From positions 1-50,190 of the forward strand of contig NZ_CACXXB010000016.1 in assembly GCF_902771435.1 (NCBI RefSeq): a stretch of DNA of 50,190 nt, given 5' to 3'. A program made the translations under genes and the position numbers. Positions within the stretch are counted from its first letter, which is position 1, and every line of letters starts with the position of its first letter. The DNA is from an uncultured Methanobrevibacter sp. (GTDB lineage Archaea; Methanobacteriota; Methanobacteria; Methanobacteriales; Methanobacteriaceae). Of the stretch, positions 16,757-27,133 are shown piece by piece. The notes beneath the pieces were generated by a model. It was not told where the DNA came from. It ran no database searches and saw nothing but the letters and a program-made list of their open reading frames with translations.

Positions 16757-17704
16757 TTATTCAAATAACCAGTCTACGGAGAGATATCTTTCACCATTGT
16801 CCGGTAATATTGCAATTATCCTTTTGCCCTTATTTTCTTCTCTTTTAGCTAATTCCAAAGCAGCAAAAGTTGCAGCTCCGGAAGATATTCCGGTAAATAT
16901 ACCTTCATTTTTAGCAAGGGCCAATAAGGTTTTTCCGGCATCTTCGCTTGCGACCGGGAAGATCTCATCAATAACGTCAGCTTCATAGATTGAAGGAACA
17001 AATCCTGCACCGATACCTTGGATTTTATGAGGTCCTTTTTCCCCTTTTCCAAGTGTTTGGGATTCTTCCGGTTCGACAACAACTACTTTAACATCAGGAA
17101 GTACTTCTTTTAGACCTTTAGCAATTCCTGTAGCTGTTCCACCTGTTCCTGCTGCGGATACGACAAAGTCAACATTGCCATCAGTGTCCCTTAAGATTTC
17201 CTGAGCAGTAGTTTCATAGTGGATTTTTACATTTGCAGGGTTGTCAAACTGACCCAAAATAATGGATCCTTCAGTTTCCTCATTGAGTTCTTTTGCTTTT
17301 GCAATTGCTCCACCCATTCCATCAGCACCAGGAGTTAAAACAAGTTCTGCTCCTAAAACACTTAGGAATTTTCTTCTTTCAACAGACATTGTTTCAGGCA
17401 TGGTTAAAATTAATTTGTAACCTTTGGCAGCTGCAGCAAACGCAAGTCCAATACCTGTGTTACCGCTGGTTGGCTCAATGATTGTTGCACCAGGCTTGAG
17501 CAAACCTTTTTCTTCCGCATCTTCAATCATTGCAACAGCAACACGGTCTTTTACACTACCAGTTGGGTTGAATGATTCGATTTTTACATCAACTTCCGCT
17601 TCTAAAACATCAGTTAAATTATTTAATCTTACGATTGGAGTGTTTCCAATAGCATCGGTAATGCTATCAAGTACTCCTCTTTTTAATTCTGGTATATTTG
17701 CCAT
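16757..17704 (-). CDS. cysK: Cysteine synthase (O-acetylserine sulfhydrylase)
   Basis: PLP enzyme that replaces the acetyl group of O-acetylserine with sulfide to give cysteine. The PLP lysine is in NPTGSVKDRVA, the substrate loop in PTSGNTGIGLAFAAAAKGY split normally, and the phosphate-binding glycines in SAAGTGGTATG. 315 residues, normal for CysK. It heads the minus-strand run cysK-cysE-regulator. The promoter region carries ATAAC-N4-GTTAT palindromes at the expected transcription start, so repression by a sulfur-sensing regulator is likely. Confidence 0.96.
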   Translation of the reverse strand: MANIPELKRGVLDSITDAIGNTPIVRLNNLTDVLEAEVDVKIESFNPTGSVKDRVAVAMIEDAEEKGLLKPGATIIEPTSGNTGIGLAFAAAAKGYKLILTMPETMSVERRKFLSVLGAELVLTPGADGMGGAIAKAKELNEETEGSIILGQFDNPANVKIHYETTAQEILRDTDGNVDFVVSAAGTGGTATGIAKGLKEVLPDVKVVVVEPEESQTLGKGEKGPHKIQGIGAGFVPSIYEADVIDEIFPVASEDAGKTLLALAKNEGIFTGISSGAATFAALELAKREENKGKRIIAILPDNGERYLSVDWLFE

Positions 17705-17765
17705 ATTTTTTTCTCCTACAATAATTAATTTGTTTTTAATGGTATATTAAAAGGGTTATTCTGAA

Positions 17766-17825
17766 AGTTATAAAAAAATTATAACTATTGTTATATAACA
17801 ATGTTTTACTTTATAAATGTTTTGG
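17766..17825 (-). promoter_or_regulatory. cysK promoter with overlapping palindromes
   Basis: The TATA element TTTATAAA (17810-17817, minus strand) is preceded by CCAAAACA as BRE-like sequence. Downstream are two overlapping palindromes: TTGTTATATAACAA (17789-17802) and ATAACTATTGTTAT (17781-17794). A third inverted repeat AGTTATAA / TTATAACT (17766-17786) follows. The stacked sites cover the likely transcription start. The ATAAC-N4-GTTAT form is shared with metY. Confidence 0.65.
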
Positions 17826-17860
17826 TATAACTAAAAATAAAAGTTAAAAAAAGAAATAAA

Positions 17861-18490
17861 TTAGATATTTTCTGCGTAATAATCACAAATCTCAGTACAG
17901 GGACAAATCTCACACTGAGGAGACATTGGTTTGCAGATATTCTGACCAAACTGAACCATCAAATCATTCAGTTTAATCCACAAATCCTTAGGAGCGATTT
18001 TACACAATTCAACTTCAGTATCTTCAGGGTCTTTTGTATCCACCAAACCCATACGGTTTGATATTCTGTGAACGTGAGTGTCGACAGGAATCGCAGGAAG
18101 CTCAAAAGCAAATACCATAACACAATTTGCAGTCTTACGGCCAACACCAGGAAGCTTTACAAGCTCTTCTACAGTATCAGGAACCTCTCCACCATACTGA
18201 TCAATCAGGATTTGGGAAACTTCAACTATTCTGCCTGCCTTAACGTTGTAAAAACCGGCAGGTCGGATTAGCTCTTTAATATCATCAATTGGAGCTTCAA
18301 CAATTTCATACATGTCCTTATATTTGTTGAATAAGTTTTCAGTAGCCTGGTCTGTGTTTTCATCACGGGTTCTTTGAGATAAAATAGTTCTGACCAGTAC
18401 CTTGTAAGGATCATGGTCCAAAAATGTCCTTATCTCAAAAGTACTCTCTAAATCTTCAATTAATTGAATTACACGTTCCTCTTTATTCAC
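17861..18490 (-). CDS. nth: Endonuclease III (DNA glycosylase/AP lyase)
   Basis: Base-excision repair enzyme removing oxidised pyrimidines. The helix-hairpin-helix LPGVGRKTA, the catalytic Asp in VDTHVHR and the [4Fe-4S] cluster ligands C-x6-C-x2-C-x5-C near the C-terminus ([17 protein letters not shown]) are all present. 209 residues, the family size. Starts with GTG overlapping the TGA of aroA by four bases, so it is translationally coupled to aroA although the functions are unrelated. Confidence 0.95.
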   Translation of the reverse strand: MNKEERVIQLIEDLESTFEIRTFLDHDPYKVLVRTILSQRTRDENTDQATENLFNKYKDMYEIVEAPIDDIKELIRPAGFYNVKAGRIVEVSQILIDQYGGEVPDTVEELVKLPGVGRKTANCVMVFAFELPAIPVDTHVHRISNRMGLVDTKDPEDTEVELCKIAPKDLWIKLNDLMVQFGQNICKPMSPQCEICPCTEICDYYAENI

Positions 18491-19806
18491 TCTACCAACT
18501 CCAATTCAAATCCTAGCTCTGCCATTGATTCTATAAAATTAGGGAATGAAACATCAAACACTTCACCATTAGTAATTTCAACATCATGTTTTAAGCCAAT
18601 CAATGAAAAGGCCATGGCCAGCCTGTGGTCTCCATGTGAATCCACCACACCAGAAGATACACCCCCAGTTATGCTCATTCCATCTTCATGTTCAGTCAAG
18701 TTACAGCCTAACTTTTCAAGCTCACGGCAAGTCGTATCAATCCTGTCCGTTTCCTTTACTCTTGCATGAGCAACACCTGTAATGTTGGTTGTACCTTCAG
18801 CCATTGCAGCCAGCACAGCAACTGTTATCAAAAGGTCAGGAGCATTTGACAAATCAACATCAATAGCTTTCAGACTGCCTGTAGATGCGATTTCAACATA
18901 ATCTTCACCACGGACAACAGTTGCACCCATCTTTTGCAGAATATCCAGGATTACCTTATCACCCTGTTTGGAATTTCTAAATAAGTTTCGGATTATTGCT
19001 TTTCCTCCATTGATAGCTATCAATGCCAAAAGATAGGAAGCGGATGAATAATCCCCCTCAACAGTATAATCACAGGCAACATAATCCTGTTTTCGAACTT
19101 TAAACTCATCGATTCTGCAGCTTTGATGTTCCTTATCACAGCTTTCATGCTTTAAAAAATATCCGCTTAATGTTTTAACGCCGAATTTTCTCATAATATC
19201 CAAAGTCATATTAACATATGGCTTTGATTTGAATTCAGGTAAAACATATAGAGTAACGCCCTCCTGAGATAAAGGAGATGAAATTAAAATTGATGAAATA
19301 AATTGAGAGCTGACATTTCCATAAATATTGGTTTCACCACCAACATATCCCGGTTTGATTAAAATTGGTGCCTTTTCGTTGTCTTTTAATGATTCAGTTT
19401 CGATTCCTAACGGCCATAATGCATTCATCAACAATCCCATCGGACGAGTCTGAAGGGACTCATCTCCTGTTAAAATAACTTCATTATCACTTAAAGCAGC
19501 TACGGAAGTCATTAACCTTAAAGTAGTTCCGGAATTAGCCAAATCTATCGGATCTTCACAAGAATTGTGTAACTTACCACCTGTTCCGACAACTTCCAAA
19601 TAATCATCGTTTCTTTTAATTTTAGCACCTAAAGCCTCACAAACTCGAATTGAAGCCAATGTATCTTCCGAATACAGCATATCATATAATTTAGAAGTAC
19701 CTTTAGCAAGTGACGCCAGAATTACTGCCCTATGAGAATAGCTTTTTGAAGGCGGCGCTTTTACAACACCCCCAATTTCTGAAATATTTTTAATCTTAAG
19801 AATCAT
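18487..19806 (-). CDS. aroA: 3-phosphoshikimate 1-carboxyvinyltransferase (EPSP synthase)
   Basis: Sixth step of the shikimate pathway to aromatic amino acids: transfers enolpyruvate from PEP to shikimate-3-phosphate. The N-terminal [30 protein letters not shown], the [10 protein letters not shown] region and late [15 protein letters not shown] are characteristic. 439 residues. It is first in a two-gene unit with nth. No clear ribosome binding site is seen at the ATG. Confidence 0.95.
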   Translation of the reverse strand: MILKIKNISEIGGVVKAPPSKSYSHRAVILASLAKGTSKLYDMLYSEDTLASIRVCEALGAKIKRNDDYLEVVGTGGKLHNSCEDPIDLANSGTTLRLMTSVAALSDNEVILTGDESLQTRPMGLLMNALWPLGIETESLKDNEKAPILIKPGYVGGETNIYGNVSSQFISSILISSPLSQEGVTLYVLPEFKSKPYVNMTLDIMRKFGVKTLSGYFLKHESCDKEHQSCRIDEFKVRKQDYVACDYTVEGDYSSASYLLALIAINGGKAIIRNLFRNSKQGDKVILDILQKMGATVVRGEDYVEIASTGSLKAIDVDLSNAPDLLITVAVLAAMAEGTTNITGVAHARVKETDRIDTTCRELEKLGCNLTEHEDGMSITGGVSSGVVDSHGDHRLAMAFSLIGLKHDVEITNGEVFDVSFPNFIESMAELGFELELVE

Positions 19807-19962
19807 TTTATCATACCGAAAAGAGAATATGCTTATCGATTTACCCTCAATTTTTTCTGTACTAAAATTTATTTCGGATACTTAATTAATTTTTTGGAAC
19901 AGTGCCAAAAGCATATATGCGTTTCTGTTAAGTAACTTAATTCAAAAAAAAATTAAAAGAAT

Positions 19963-20003
19963 ACAATAAGATAAGAAATTTGACATGACCCATATCTTAT
20001 TGT
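19963..20003 (-). terminator. Long-stem hairpin at the end of the channel-like gene
   Basis: Eleven-base inverted repeat ACAATAAGATA / TATCTTATTGT with a 19-base loop spanning the stop codon, followed on the minus strand by an A/T-rich stretch with poly-T (AATTTTTTTTTGAA). Confidence 0.55.
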
Positions 20004-20794
20004 TGATTATTTTTAATTAATGATTCCAATTCATCCAGACGTTTGTTTAATTCCTCGTTACGTTTTTGATTATGTTTTAATAAAATTGCAGCAGTTAATG
20101 TTGCAGTACCTACACCTGATAGGATGTATCCTCCCCAAACCAAAGCCAAAGCATTCAATTTACCGATACCCGTATTACCAAGTATAGCATAACCGTTACT
20201 TGTAAATGCATTTGAAACCATAACCAATGCATCTAAAGGAGCAACACTTTCTGCAATTGTTGTGACAATAAAACTAACAAATATCAAAGAAAATAATAAT
20301 ATAATTGCAATTCCAAGGCCATTTGTCTCTGTATATTTCCTGAATTTGTCAAAATATACTTTAATGAAATATGCGTAAACGAAGACATGAATTAGATAAA
20401 TTGGCCATGTTAAAAGATATTGATTGAAGACAAATAATATTATTGATTCATAAGGCACCAATAGGAAAAATAATATTCTATTATTCCAAGAGCTATAATC
20501 TAAAGTTAAAGCAATATACACCGATACAACAATTTGTAAAATCGCAATAGGAATTACATCCATTTTATTAATAGCAGTGATATATATTATGAAAATAAAG
20601 AAAATGAACATCATTATTAAGTAATAAACTTGTTTTAATGTTTCAAGTTCTTGTTCGGGAAAATATTCACCAGGATTTAAAAATTTACTATCACTATTAT
20701 CTACTTTTTTATAAATAAATTTTCCAATTACGAATAGTATGCCAAATATTAGAATTGGAATAAGTACTTCACAAATAACATTAAAAATCTCCAT
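19997..20794 (-). CDS. Membrane protein with potassium-channel-like pore region
   Basis: 265 residues. One N-terminal TM helix, a short soluble loop, then about five further TM helices and a C-terminal charged coiled tail (about 240-265, NEELNKRLDELESLI). Residues about 186-235 read like the pore module of a K+ channel: SNAFTSNGYAILGNTGIGKLN, followed by a final helix GGYILSGVGTATLTAAIL. The selectivity-filter-like tripeptide is NGYA rather than GYGD, so conduction of K+ is uncertain. No RCK/TrkA domain. Probably a small ion channel or a distant relative; divergently transcribed from the MFS gene. Confidence 0.6.
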   Translation of the reverse strand: MEIFNVICEVLIPILIFGILFVIGKFIYKKVDNSDSKFLNPGEYFPEQELETLKQVYYLIMMFIFFIFIIYITAINKMDVIPIAILQIVVSVYIALTLDYSSWNNRILFFLLVPYESIILFVFNQYLLTWPIYLIHVFVYAYFIKVYFDKFRKYTETNGLGIAIILLFSLIFVSFIVTTIAESVAPLDALVMVSNAFTSNGYAILGNTGIGKLNALALVWGGYILSGVGTATLTAAILLKHNQKRNEELNKRLDELESLIKNNQQ

Positions 20795-21012
20795 AATTAT
20801 AATTTATCAAAACATGTATTTTAATCTTTTATTTTAAAGAAAAAATAACTTAACACCCCATATATAAACATTTACAATCTCTGTTTAGGAAATTCCAAAA
20901 ATATATAACACAACAAAAAGAAAAAGGAATAATAGGATTGAATTATTTAATAATATATCCGAAAGATGACAAAAGTTACTAAAAATTGAAAAAATTGGAG
21001 GATTAAATAAAA

Positions 21013-22533
21013 ATGAATGAAACAATTAAGGAACACTCTTGGATTCCGCTAATAGTAGTGGCTCTTGCTTCCTTTATCATAGCTTTGGATGCTACATTCA
21101 TGAATGTTAGTATTTCACAGGTCGTTGTAGACTTGAATACTGATGTGAGTACTATTCAATCGACCATGTCTTTTTATACTCTCATCACCGCCGCATTCAT
21201 GCTGCTCAGTGCCAAGCTTCAGGACATAGTTGGTAAAAAGAAACTGTTTTTAATTGGTACTGCGCTTTATGGTCTTGGTACATTCACAGCAGCGGTAAGT
21301 CCAAGTGCTACAATATTATTTATCGGATGGGCAGTAATTGAAGGAATTGCTGGGGCATTAATGATGCCTGCTACAGTTTCTATAATTAGTGGAACATATT
21401 CCGGTGAAAAACGTACAGTTGCATTGGCAATTGTAGGTGTAATGGGTTCAATTGCAGCCGCTATCGGTCCGCTTTTCGGTGGAATCATGACAACATTCTT
21501 AAGTTGGAGATACGGATTTGCATGTGAATTAATAATCGTTTTCATCATTTTAATAATGAGAAACAAAATTCCTGTTTTCGAACCTACTGAATCTAGAAGT
21601 GATTTGGACATTACTGGTTCCATAATTTCAATTATAGGTCTTGTTCTGTTAGTTTTAGGCATATTGTCATTATCTAAAGACTTTAACACCAGCATAATCG
21701 TGATTATTGTCGGATTAGCTGCATTAGCAGTCTTTGCATTGTTTGAAATCAGAAGAAAAAGAAACGGCAAAGTACCATTACTTGATATGGACTTATTTAA
21801 AGACAGAAACTTACGTGTGGGAACTTTAATTTTATTAATAGCTTATCTTGCAATGGGTGGGGCATTGTTTGCAGTTTCCCTGTTCTTGCAAAGCGTATTG
21901 CAGTTAAATGCATTCGATACTGGTGTGACTACACTTCCGTTGACTATAGGTTTGCTTATTTTTGCAATATTGGCACCAAGTTTAACCGGAAAATTAAGTC
22001 ACAAGAAAACCATGGCAATAGGATGTGTAATGGCAATCATTGGATGTTTACTGTTAAGTTATCAATTTAGACTCGATACAACAATATGGACTTTAATGCC
22101 AGGCCTGTTTGTATTAGGCGCAGGACTTGGTTTCATCATGGCATTATGTACAGACATTTCATTATCCAACATCCCTGCTGAAAGTCAAAATAACGCATCA
22201 GGTATTAATTCAACAGGTACCTCATTAGGTGAATCAATGGGTACAGCAATTATCGGAATAATTCTAATTCTTGGAGTAATGGGCGGTATCAGTACTGCTG
22301 TCGATACATATGCACCTGATCATTCAGGAGACGAACAATTCCATCAAGACGTCAATAATTACTTCCAAAAAGTTGGTAATCTAGACAATATTACACAGGA
22401 CAGTCTTCTCGTAGATGTTGTAAACATCATTATTCAAGAAACCATGGCATTCGTAATGATGGTAACTGCCATTCTTATGGCTGTTGTTCTTGTTCTAACG
22501 TTGCGGCTAGAAGATATAAAAATTAAACAATGA
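21013..22533 (+). CDS. MFS multidrug exporter, DHA2 (EmrB/QacA) family
   Basis: 506 residues with about 14 TM helices, the DHA2 drug:proton antiporter layout. Family marks include LDATFMNVS in TM1, the loop KLQDIVGKKKLFLIG (motif A region), and motif C-like AAIGPLFGG in TM5. A GGAGG ribosome binding site lies 11 bases before the ATG. Single-gene unit closed by a good hairpin terminator. Substrate cannot be told. Such exporters are often acquired horizontally, but base composition here does not stand out by eye. Confidence 0.9.
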   Translation: MNETIKEHSWIPLIVVALASFIIALDATFMNVSISQVVVDLNTDVSTIQSTMSFYTLITAAFMLLSAKLQDIVGKKKLFLIGTALYGLGTFTAAVSPSATILFIGWAVIEGIAGALMMPATVSIISGTYSGEKRTVALAIVGVMGSIAAAIGPLFGGIMTTFLSWRYGFACELIIVFIILIMRNKIPVFEPTESRSDLDITGSIISIIGLVLLVLGILSLSKDFNTSIIVIIVGLAALAVFALFEIRRKRNGKVPLLDMDLFKDRNLRVGTLILLIAYLAMGGALFAVSLFLQSVLQLNAFDTGVTTLPLTIGLLIFAILAPSLTGKLSHKKTMAIGCVMAIIGCLLLSYQFRLDTTIWTLMPGLFVLGAGLGFIMALCTDISLSNIPAESQNNASGINSTGTSLGESMGTAIIGIILILGVMGGISTAVDTYAPDHSGDEQFHQDVNNYFQKVGNLDNITQDSLLVDVVNIIIQETMAFVMMVTAILMAVVLVLTLRLEDIKIKQ

Positions 22534-22560
22534 GAGTTTATCTCTCATTAACCTTTTTTT
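22529..22560 (+). terminator. Hairpin terminator after the MFS gene
   Basis: Eight-base stem AATGAGAG / CTCTCATT with a TTTAT loop, followed by AACC and seven T. Overlaps the stop codon. Confidence 0.8.
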
Positions 22561-22719
22561 AAATTGAAATGTGAAAAGCATGCCTCTTTTTGAATTTCTA
22601 TTTTTTCATGTGAAAATAACAAATTATAAATAGTCAAATTTCAATCAGGATTAGAATATCTTTTTATTATTAACACCACATCAACATGTTTTTAATCTAA
22701 ATTAATCAAATATACTTCT

Positions 22720-23286
22720 ATGAAAGAATTCGAAAAAATGCTAGCCGGCCTTGAATACTGTTATGATGATGAAGAAATTTCATTAATGAAATTATATGCC
22801 ATTGAAAATGCAAATATATTCAATTCACTTGCTGAAGATGATTTGGAAAAGCAGCACGAGGTTTTAAGTGAAATTTTAGGTTCAGTTGGTGAAAAAGTAT
22901 GGATAGCCAAAAGATTCTGCTTTGATTATGGCAAAAACATATTCATTGGAAATAATTTTACTGCAAACTTCAATCTGACAATATTGGACATTAACGAAGT
23001 GCATATTGGAGATAACGTAATGATTGGCCCAAATACAACAATAACGACTGTAGGCCATCCATTATCCCCTAAAAAAAGAAGACAGCATTTAGGTCAGGCC
23101 AGTGAAATCAGAATTGGAAATGATGTTTGGTTAGGTGCCAATGTTACCGTACTTCCGGGAGTTACAATTGGAAATAATGTCGTTGTTGGTGCAGGTGCTG
23201 TTGTAACAAAGGATATTCCCGACAATTCTCTTGCAGTAGGCGTTCCGGCTCGCGTCATTAAAGAAATAGAAAATGATATAGATTAA
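22720..23286 (+). CDS. Maltose/galactoside O-acetyltransferase-like hexapeptide protein
   Basis: 188 residues. The N-terminal Mac-type helical region (MKEFEKMLAGLEYCYDDEEI split by position 20) is followed by left-handed beta-helix hexapeptide repeats (about 60-180). The catalytic His lies in TVGHPLSPKKR and the trimer-facing IRIGNDVWLGANVTVLPG is typical of LacA/Maa/NodL enzymes. It likely acetylates a sugar hydroxyl with acetyl-CoA; the true acceptor in a methanogen is unknown. Followed closely (6 bases) by a membrane protein gene. Confidence 0.85.
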   Translation: MKEFEKMLAGLEYCYDDEEISLMKLYAIENANIFNSLAEDDLEKQHEVLSEILGSVGEKVWIAKRFCFDYGKNIFIGNNFTANFNLTILDINEVHIGDNVMIGPNTTITTVGHPLSPKKRRQHLGQASEIRIGNDVWLGANVTVLPGVTIGNNVVVGAGAVVTKDIPDNSLAVGVPARVIKEIENDID

Positions 23287-23292
23287 ATTTAC

Positions 23293-23907
23293 ATGATTTG
23301 GACTATTAAAATGAATTCAAAAAATATTAACTTAATAATTAATTTATTGCTGATAATTTTAGAAATTATCGGATTTGTATTGGTTTTTAATGAATTGGGA
23401 ATTAAGTCATTAGAATACTATACGGAAGACAGTAATCTATTGCTATTAATATCATCAGTGATCTTTTTAATCTATATCTCAAAAAACAGGGAACTGCCTG
23501 CATGGTTCAAGTCCTTTCGATATGTTTCAATAGTTTCCACAACATTAACACTGATTATTGTTGTAACAGTACTGTCCTGGACAACCGATTTAGGACTCTA
23601 TCACTTGTTATTCGGCGGATCCATGCTGTACCACCACACATTATGCCCGCTGCTGGCAATTTTATCATTTGCCTTTGTTGAAAAATATGATGGCCTAAAT
23701 GCGGTTAGGGGCTTGTATTTTACAATAGTATATGGGGCAATAATGATTGTTTTGAATATCTTAAAAATAGTTGAAGGACCGTATCCATTTTTGCTGGTAA
23801 ATAAGCAGCCAATATTGCATTCAATATTGTGGACAGTGGTTATTTTTGCTATAACCTATGCAATAGCATTAATATTAAAAAAAGTTAATGGGAAAGTAAT
23901 TATCTAA
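23293..23907 (+). CDS. Six-TM membrane protein, Pr6Pr-like
   Basis: 204 residues, with six hydrophobic segments and short loops. The pattern [15 protein letters not shown] near the N-terminus, [22 protein letters not shown] in the middle and a late GPYPFL loop with HSILW resembles the Pr6Pr group of small integral membrane proteins, whose function is unknown. It is six bases after the acetyltransferase, so probably in the same transcript. A second ATG at 23311 is an alternative start. The 3' end overlaps the convergent valS end by eight bases. Confidence 0.7.
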   Translation: MIWTIKMNSKNINLIINLLLIILEIIGFVLVFNELGIKSLEYYTEDSNLLLLISSVIFLIYISKNRELPAWFKSFRYVSIVSTTLTLIIVVTVLSWTTDLGLYHLLFGGSMLYHHTLCPLLAILSFAFVEKYDGLNAVRGLYFTIVYGAIMIVLNILKIVEGPYPFLLVNKQPILHSILWTVVIFAITYAIALILKKVNGKVII

Positions 23908-26614
23908 TTACTTCCACAATCATATCCAAGTTTTCGGATTGCAAGATGTCAACCTTCTTACCGGATGCACCTACAATCTCCTTTTTGACATTTAACATGC
24001 CTTCAGGAACTACAATCTCGCCGACAGTCAGCTCATTGTTTTTCTCCAAAGCAGCACCGATTTCATCAATGTCAGTAGATTTTAAATATCCTATGATTTT
24101 ACCGGCATCTCCCTTGAATGTCGGTCCGATTTGAGACATGTCAGGCTCAACTTCAATGATTTTTTCATGAACTTCAGGTTTTCCCTGACTGATAGCCAAA
24201 TCCTTAATTTTTAAAGTTCCTTTTATGTCATCATCGAATTGATTGAAAATTTCAACCAGTGCGTCATCGGAAGTGTAGACATTCACTTCAGCAAGTTCCG
24301 CATTCAACGGTATTTTGGATGCTGATTTGAATCTTCTTACTTCATCAATTAGCTCAACAGTAGTTTCACCTTTTGTCTCCATTTCATCGCTGATGAGTTC
24401 CTCATATACTTCAGGCCATAATGTTGTATGTATTGACTCGTCTGAGAAGTATTGGTAAACTTCCTCGGTAAAGAACGGTGCAATCGGAGCCATCAATTTA
24501 AGTGAAGTTTCAACAACTGTTTTTAATGTGTATTTTGCAGCTTTTCTTGATTCATCTGAAACATCTGTGTACAATCTGTATTTTACGGCTTCAATGTATT
24601 CGTCACAGAAATCATGCCAGAAGAACCTTTCGATTGAGGTTATTGTATCTGCAAAGTTATAATCGGCAAATGCGGCATCCACTTTTTTATTGAGGTTGTT
24701 GAGTTTTGACAAAATCCATAAATCTAGCGGTCCTAAATTATCCTTAACATCTTCATATGCAACTTCTTCATCAAATATCTGCATGCTGATGAATCTGAAT
24801 GCATTCCAGAATTTTCTAAGGAATCTGTATCCGTGCTTGATGTCCTTCCAGTCAAATATTACATCAGATCCAGGAACACTGTTGGCAGCCCATGTTCTTA
24901 GAGGGTCTGCACCGTATTGTTCAATGACCTCTTCAGGTCCAACCACAAATTCAGGCCTTGACTTACTCATTTTGTTTCCATCTTCACCGAATACCATACC
25001 GTTGATTACAATATCATCAAACGGCTTTTGTCCGGTTAAGGCAATACAACGTAAAGTGGTGTAGAATGCCCATGTACGGATAATATCGTGTCCTTGCGGA
25101 CGGATATTTGATGGGAAATGATTTACATAATCTTCATCAGGCCATCCTGCAATGGACAGCGGTGAAATTGATGAATCCATCCAGGTGTCCAATACATCCA
25201 CTTCAGGTACGAACTCTTCACATCCGCATTCACATGCATGTTTTGGTTTATCTACAGTCGGATCGATTGGCAAGTCTTCCACATCAGGCAAAATAACTTT
25301 TCCACAGTCTTTACAGTACCATACAGGAATTGGGGTTGCAAATATTCTTTGTCTTGAGATACACCAGTCCCATTCCATGGAATCTGCCCAGTTGACCATA
25401 CGGGATTTCATGTGCTCAGGCACCCATTTCATCTCATCGGCTGCAACTTTGGTCTTTTCAATCAAATCCCTTACTGCCACAAACCACTGTTCCTTAAGAA
25501 GAATTTCAACAGGAGTCTTACATCTCCAGCATTGACCTACGTTTTGGTCAACCTGTTCTTTCTTCAACAGGTATCCTTCTGCATCCAAATCTTCAATAGT
25601 CTGTTTTTTACAACTTTGCAAGTCCATTCCTTCATATCTTCCTGCGGCAGCTGTCAATATGCCCGCATCGTCCATGACGTCAATGACTTCAAGGTCATAT
25701 TTTTGAACCCAGCTTACGTCAGTTTTATCCCCGAATGTACAAATCATTACTGCACCTGTACCGAATTCAGGATCTACCTCTTCATCTGCAATGATTTTTA
25801 CTTTTTGGTGAGATAAAGGAACTTCAACATATTTGCCTAAAAGGTGAGTGTATCTTTCATCTTCAGGATGAATTACAACAGCCACACATGCAGACATCAG
25901 TTCAGGACGGGTTGTTGCAATTAAAATACCTTCCTCTTTAGGGTCGGCCTGTTTTCCTGACTCCTGTGAAGATGCAATATCCTCATATGAATCTTCAACT
26001 GCAGGAGGGAAGTTTACATAGTTTAAAAAGGTTGTATTGTCTGAGTATTCGACTTCCGCAAATGCAATAGCTGTCTGACAGCGAGGACACCAGTTTACAG
26101 GGTGTTTGCCCTGATAGATTAATCCATCCTCATACATTTTTAAAAATGAATATTGAGTCCTTTTCATGTACTCAGGATTCATTGTAACGAACTCACGAGA
26201 CCAATCTTGTGAATAACCCATTGCCTTCATGTCCGCTTTCATACTTGCAATGTTTTTGGTGGTCAAGTCAATACAATATTGTCTGAATTGAGCTCTTGAA
26301 ACATCATTTTTCTTGATTCCATGAGTTTCTTCAACTTTAACTTCAGTCGGAAGACCATGACAGTCCCATCCCTGTGGGAACAAGACGTCAAATCCTTTTT
26401 GTCTTCTGTATCTTGCATTCATATCAATATAAACCCAATTCAGGACGTGCCCTAAGTGAATTGCGCCTGTTGGGTATGGTGGAGGAGTATCAATAACATA
26501 TCTAGGACGAGATCCATCTCCAATGTATTTGTAGATGTTTTCATCTTCCCATTTCTTCCCCCATTCTTTTTCTTTTTTAAAATCATAGTCTTTAGGAATT
26601 TCTTCTTTTGACAT
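23900..26614 (-). CDS. valS: Valyl-tRNA synthetase
   Basis: Class I synthetase with editing domain. HIGH-type [13 protein letters not shown] near residue 50, the editing domain with the ATTRPELM motif around 230-240, zinc-type Cys clusters (CPRCQ, CWRC, CKDCGK, CECGCEE), and KMSKS in [11 protein letters not shown]. 904 residues. The last about 90 residues form the C-terminal helical region. Divergent from the His-rich membrane gene across about 140 bases of very AT-rich DNA. Confidence 0.97.
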   Translation of the reverse strand: MSKEEIPKDYDFKKEKEWGKKWEDENIYKYIGDGSRPRYVIDTPPPYPTGAIHLGHVLNWVYIDMNARYRRQKGFDVLFPQGWDCHGLPTEVKVEETHGIKKNDVSRAQFRQYCIDLTTKNIASMKADMKAMGYSQDWSREFVTMNPEYMKRTQYSFLKMYEDGLIYQGKHPVNWCPRCQTAIAFAEVEYSDNTTFLNYVNFPPAVEDSYEDIASSQESGKQADPKEEGILIATTRPELMSACVAVVIHPEDERYTHLLGKYVEVPLSHQKVKIIADEEVDPEFGTGAVMICTFGDKTDVSWVQKYDLEVIDVMDDAGILTAAAGRYEGMDLQSCKKQTIEDLDAEGYLLKKEQVDQNVGQCWRCKTPVEILLKEQWFVAVRDLIEKTKVAADEMKWVPEHMKSRMVNWADSMEWDWCISRQRIFATPIPVWYCKDCGKVILPDVEDLPIDPTVDKPKHACECGCEEFVPEVDVLDTWMDSSISPLSIAGWPDEDYVNHFPSNIRPQGHDIIRTWAFYTTLRCIALTGQKPFDDIVINGMVFGEDGNKMSKSRPEFVVGPEEVIEQYGADPLRTWAANSVPGSDVIFDWKDIKHGYRFLRKFWNAFRFISMQIFDEEVAYEDVKDNLGPLDLWILSKLNNLNKKVDAAFADYNFADTITSIERFFWHDFCDEYIEAVKYRLYTDVSDESRKAAKYTLKTVVETSLKLMAPIAPFFTEEVYQYFSDESIHTTLWPEVYEELISDEMETKGETTVELIDEVRRFKSASKIPLNAELAEVNVYTSDDALVEIFNQFDDDIKGTLKIKDLAISQGKPEVHEKIIEVEPDMSQIGPTFKGDAGKIIGYLKSTDIDEIGAALEKNNELTVGEIVVPEGMLNVKKEIVGASGKKVDILQSENLDMIVEVIR

Positions 26615-26754
26615 ATATTTTCTCCTAATAATGTAAGTAAAAATAATATTATTAATTATGTAGTTTATTATTTAAAAACATTTATAATAGTTAACTATAT
26701 TATATAATAAAATCAAAATAATATTATTATAAATTAATAAAGGACTGTGAAAAA

Positions 26755-27111
26755 ATGGAATTGTTATGGTTTTATGTTGCCCTTGTATTAGCTGTAAGCG
26801 ATGTATTGCACACTACATTAATGTGGAAAGTTTTAAATAATTTCTACATAGTGTTAGGAGGTCTAATCCAGCAATCCACACATTCTACATGGCAAACATG
26901 GTTAGTTCACGAAATAATGGAAGCGGGATTTCATTTCATTGTGCTGTCAATAGTTTTCCTGAACCCAACTATAGGAATTGAAGCAGCCCTTATTCATTTT
27001 GTTATAGATGTAACCCATACAGTATTCATAAGAGATTTGGGCGAATTGGAACATAGAGCGCTACACTTTACAATAGAATCTTTATTTTTCATGGTACTAT
27101 ATGGATTATGA
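26755..27111 (+). CDS. Small His-rich membrane protein, unknown function
   Basis: 118 residues with three to four hydrophobic segments (about 5-25, 30-40, 58-85, 105-118). Eight histidines at 19, 43, 52, 60, 81, 88, 100 and 104 lie in or at the edges of these segments, many near Asp or Glu. No Cys and no known motif. Lies 22 bases before pheT with the same direction, so probably co-transcribed. The histidine placement could suit heme or metal binding, or proton movement, but this is speculation. I do not recognise a family. Confidence 0.65.
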   Translation: MELLWFYVALVLAVSDVLHTTLMWKVLNNFYIVLGGLIQQSTHSTWQTWLVHEIMEAGFHFIVLSIVFLNPTIGIEAALIHFVIDVTHTVFIRDLGELEHRALHFTIESLFFMVLYGL

Positions 27112-27133
27112 AAATAATTAATGGAGTTATTAA

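Noticed and set aside
21267..21770. 167-codon minus-strand frame within the MFS gene
   Set aside because: Shadow of TM helix codons on the opposite strand; the MFS frame has full family motifs.
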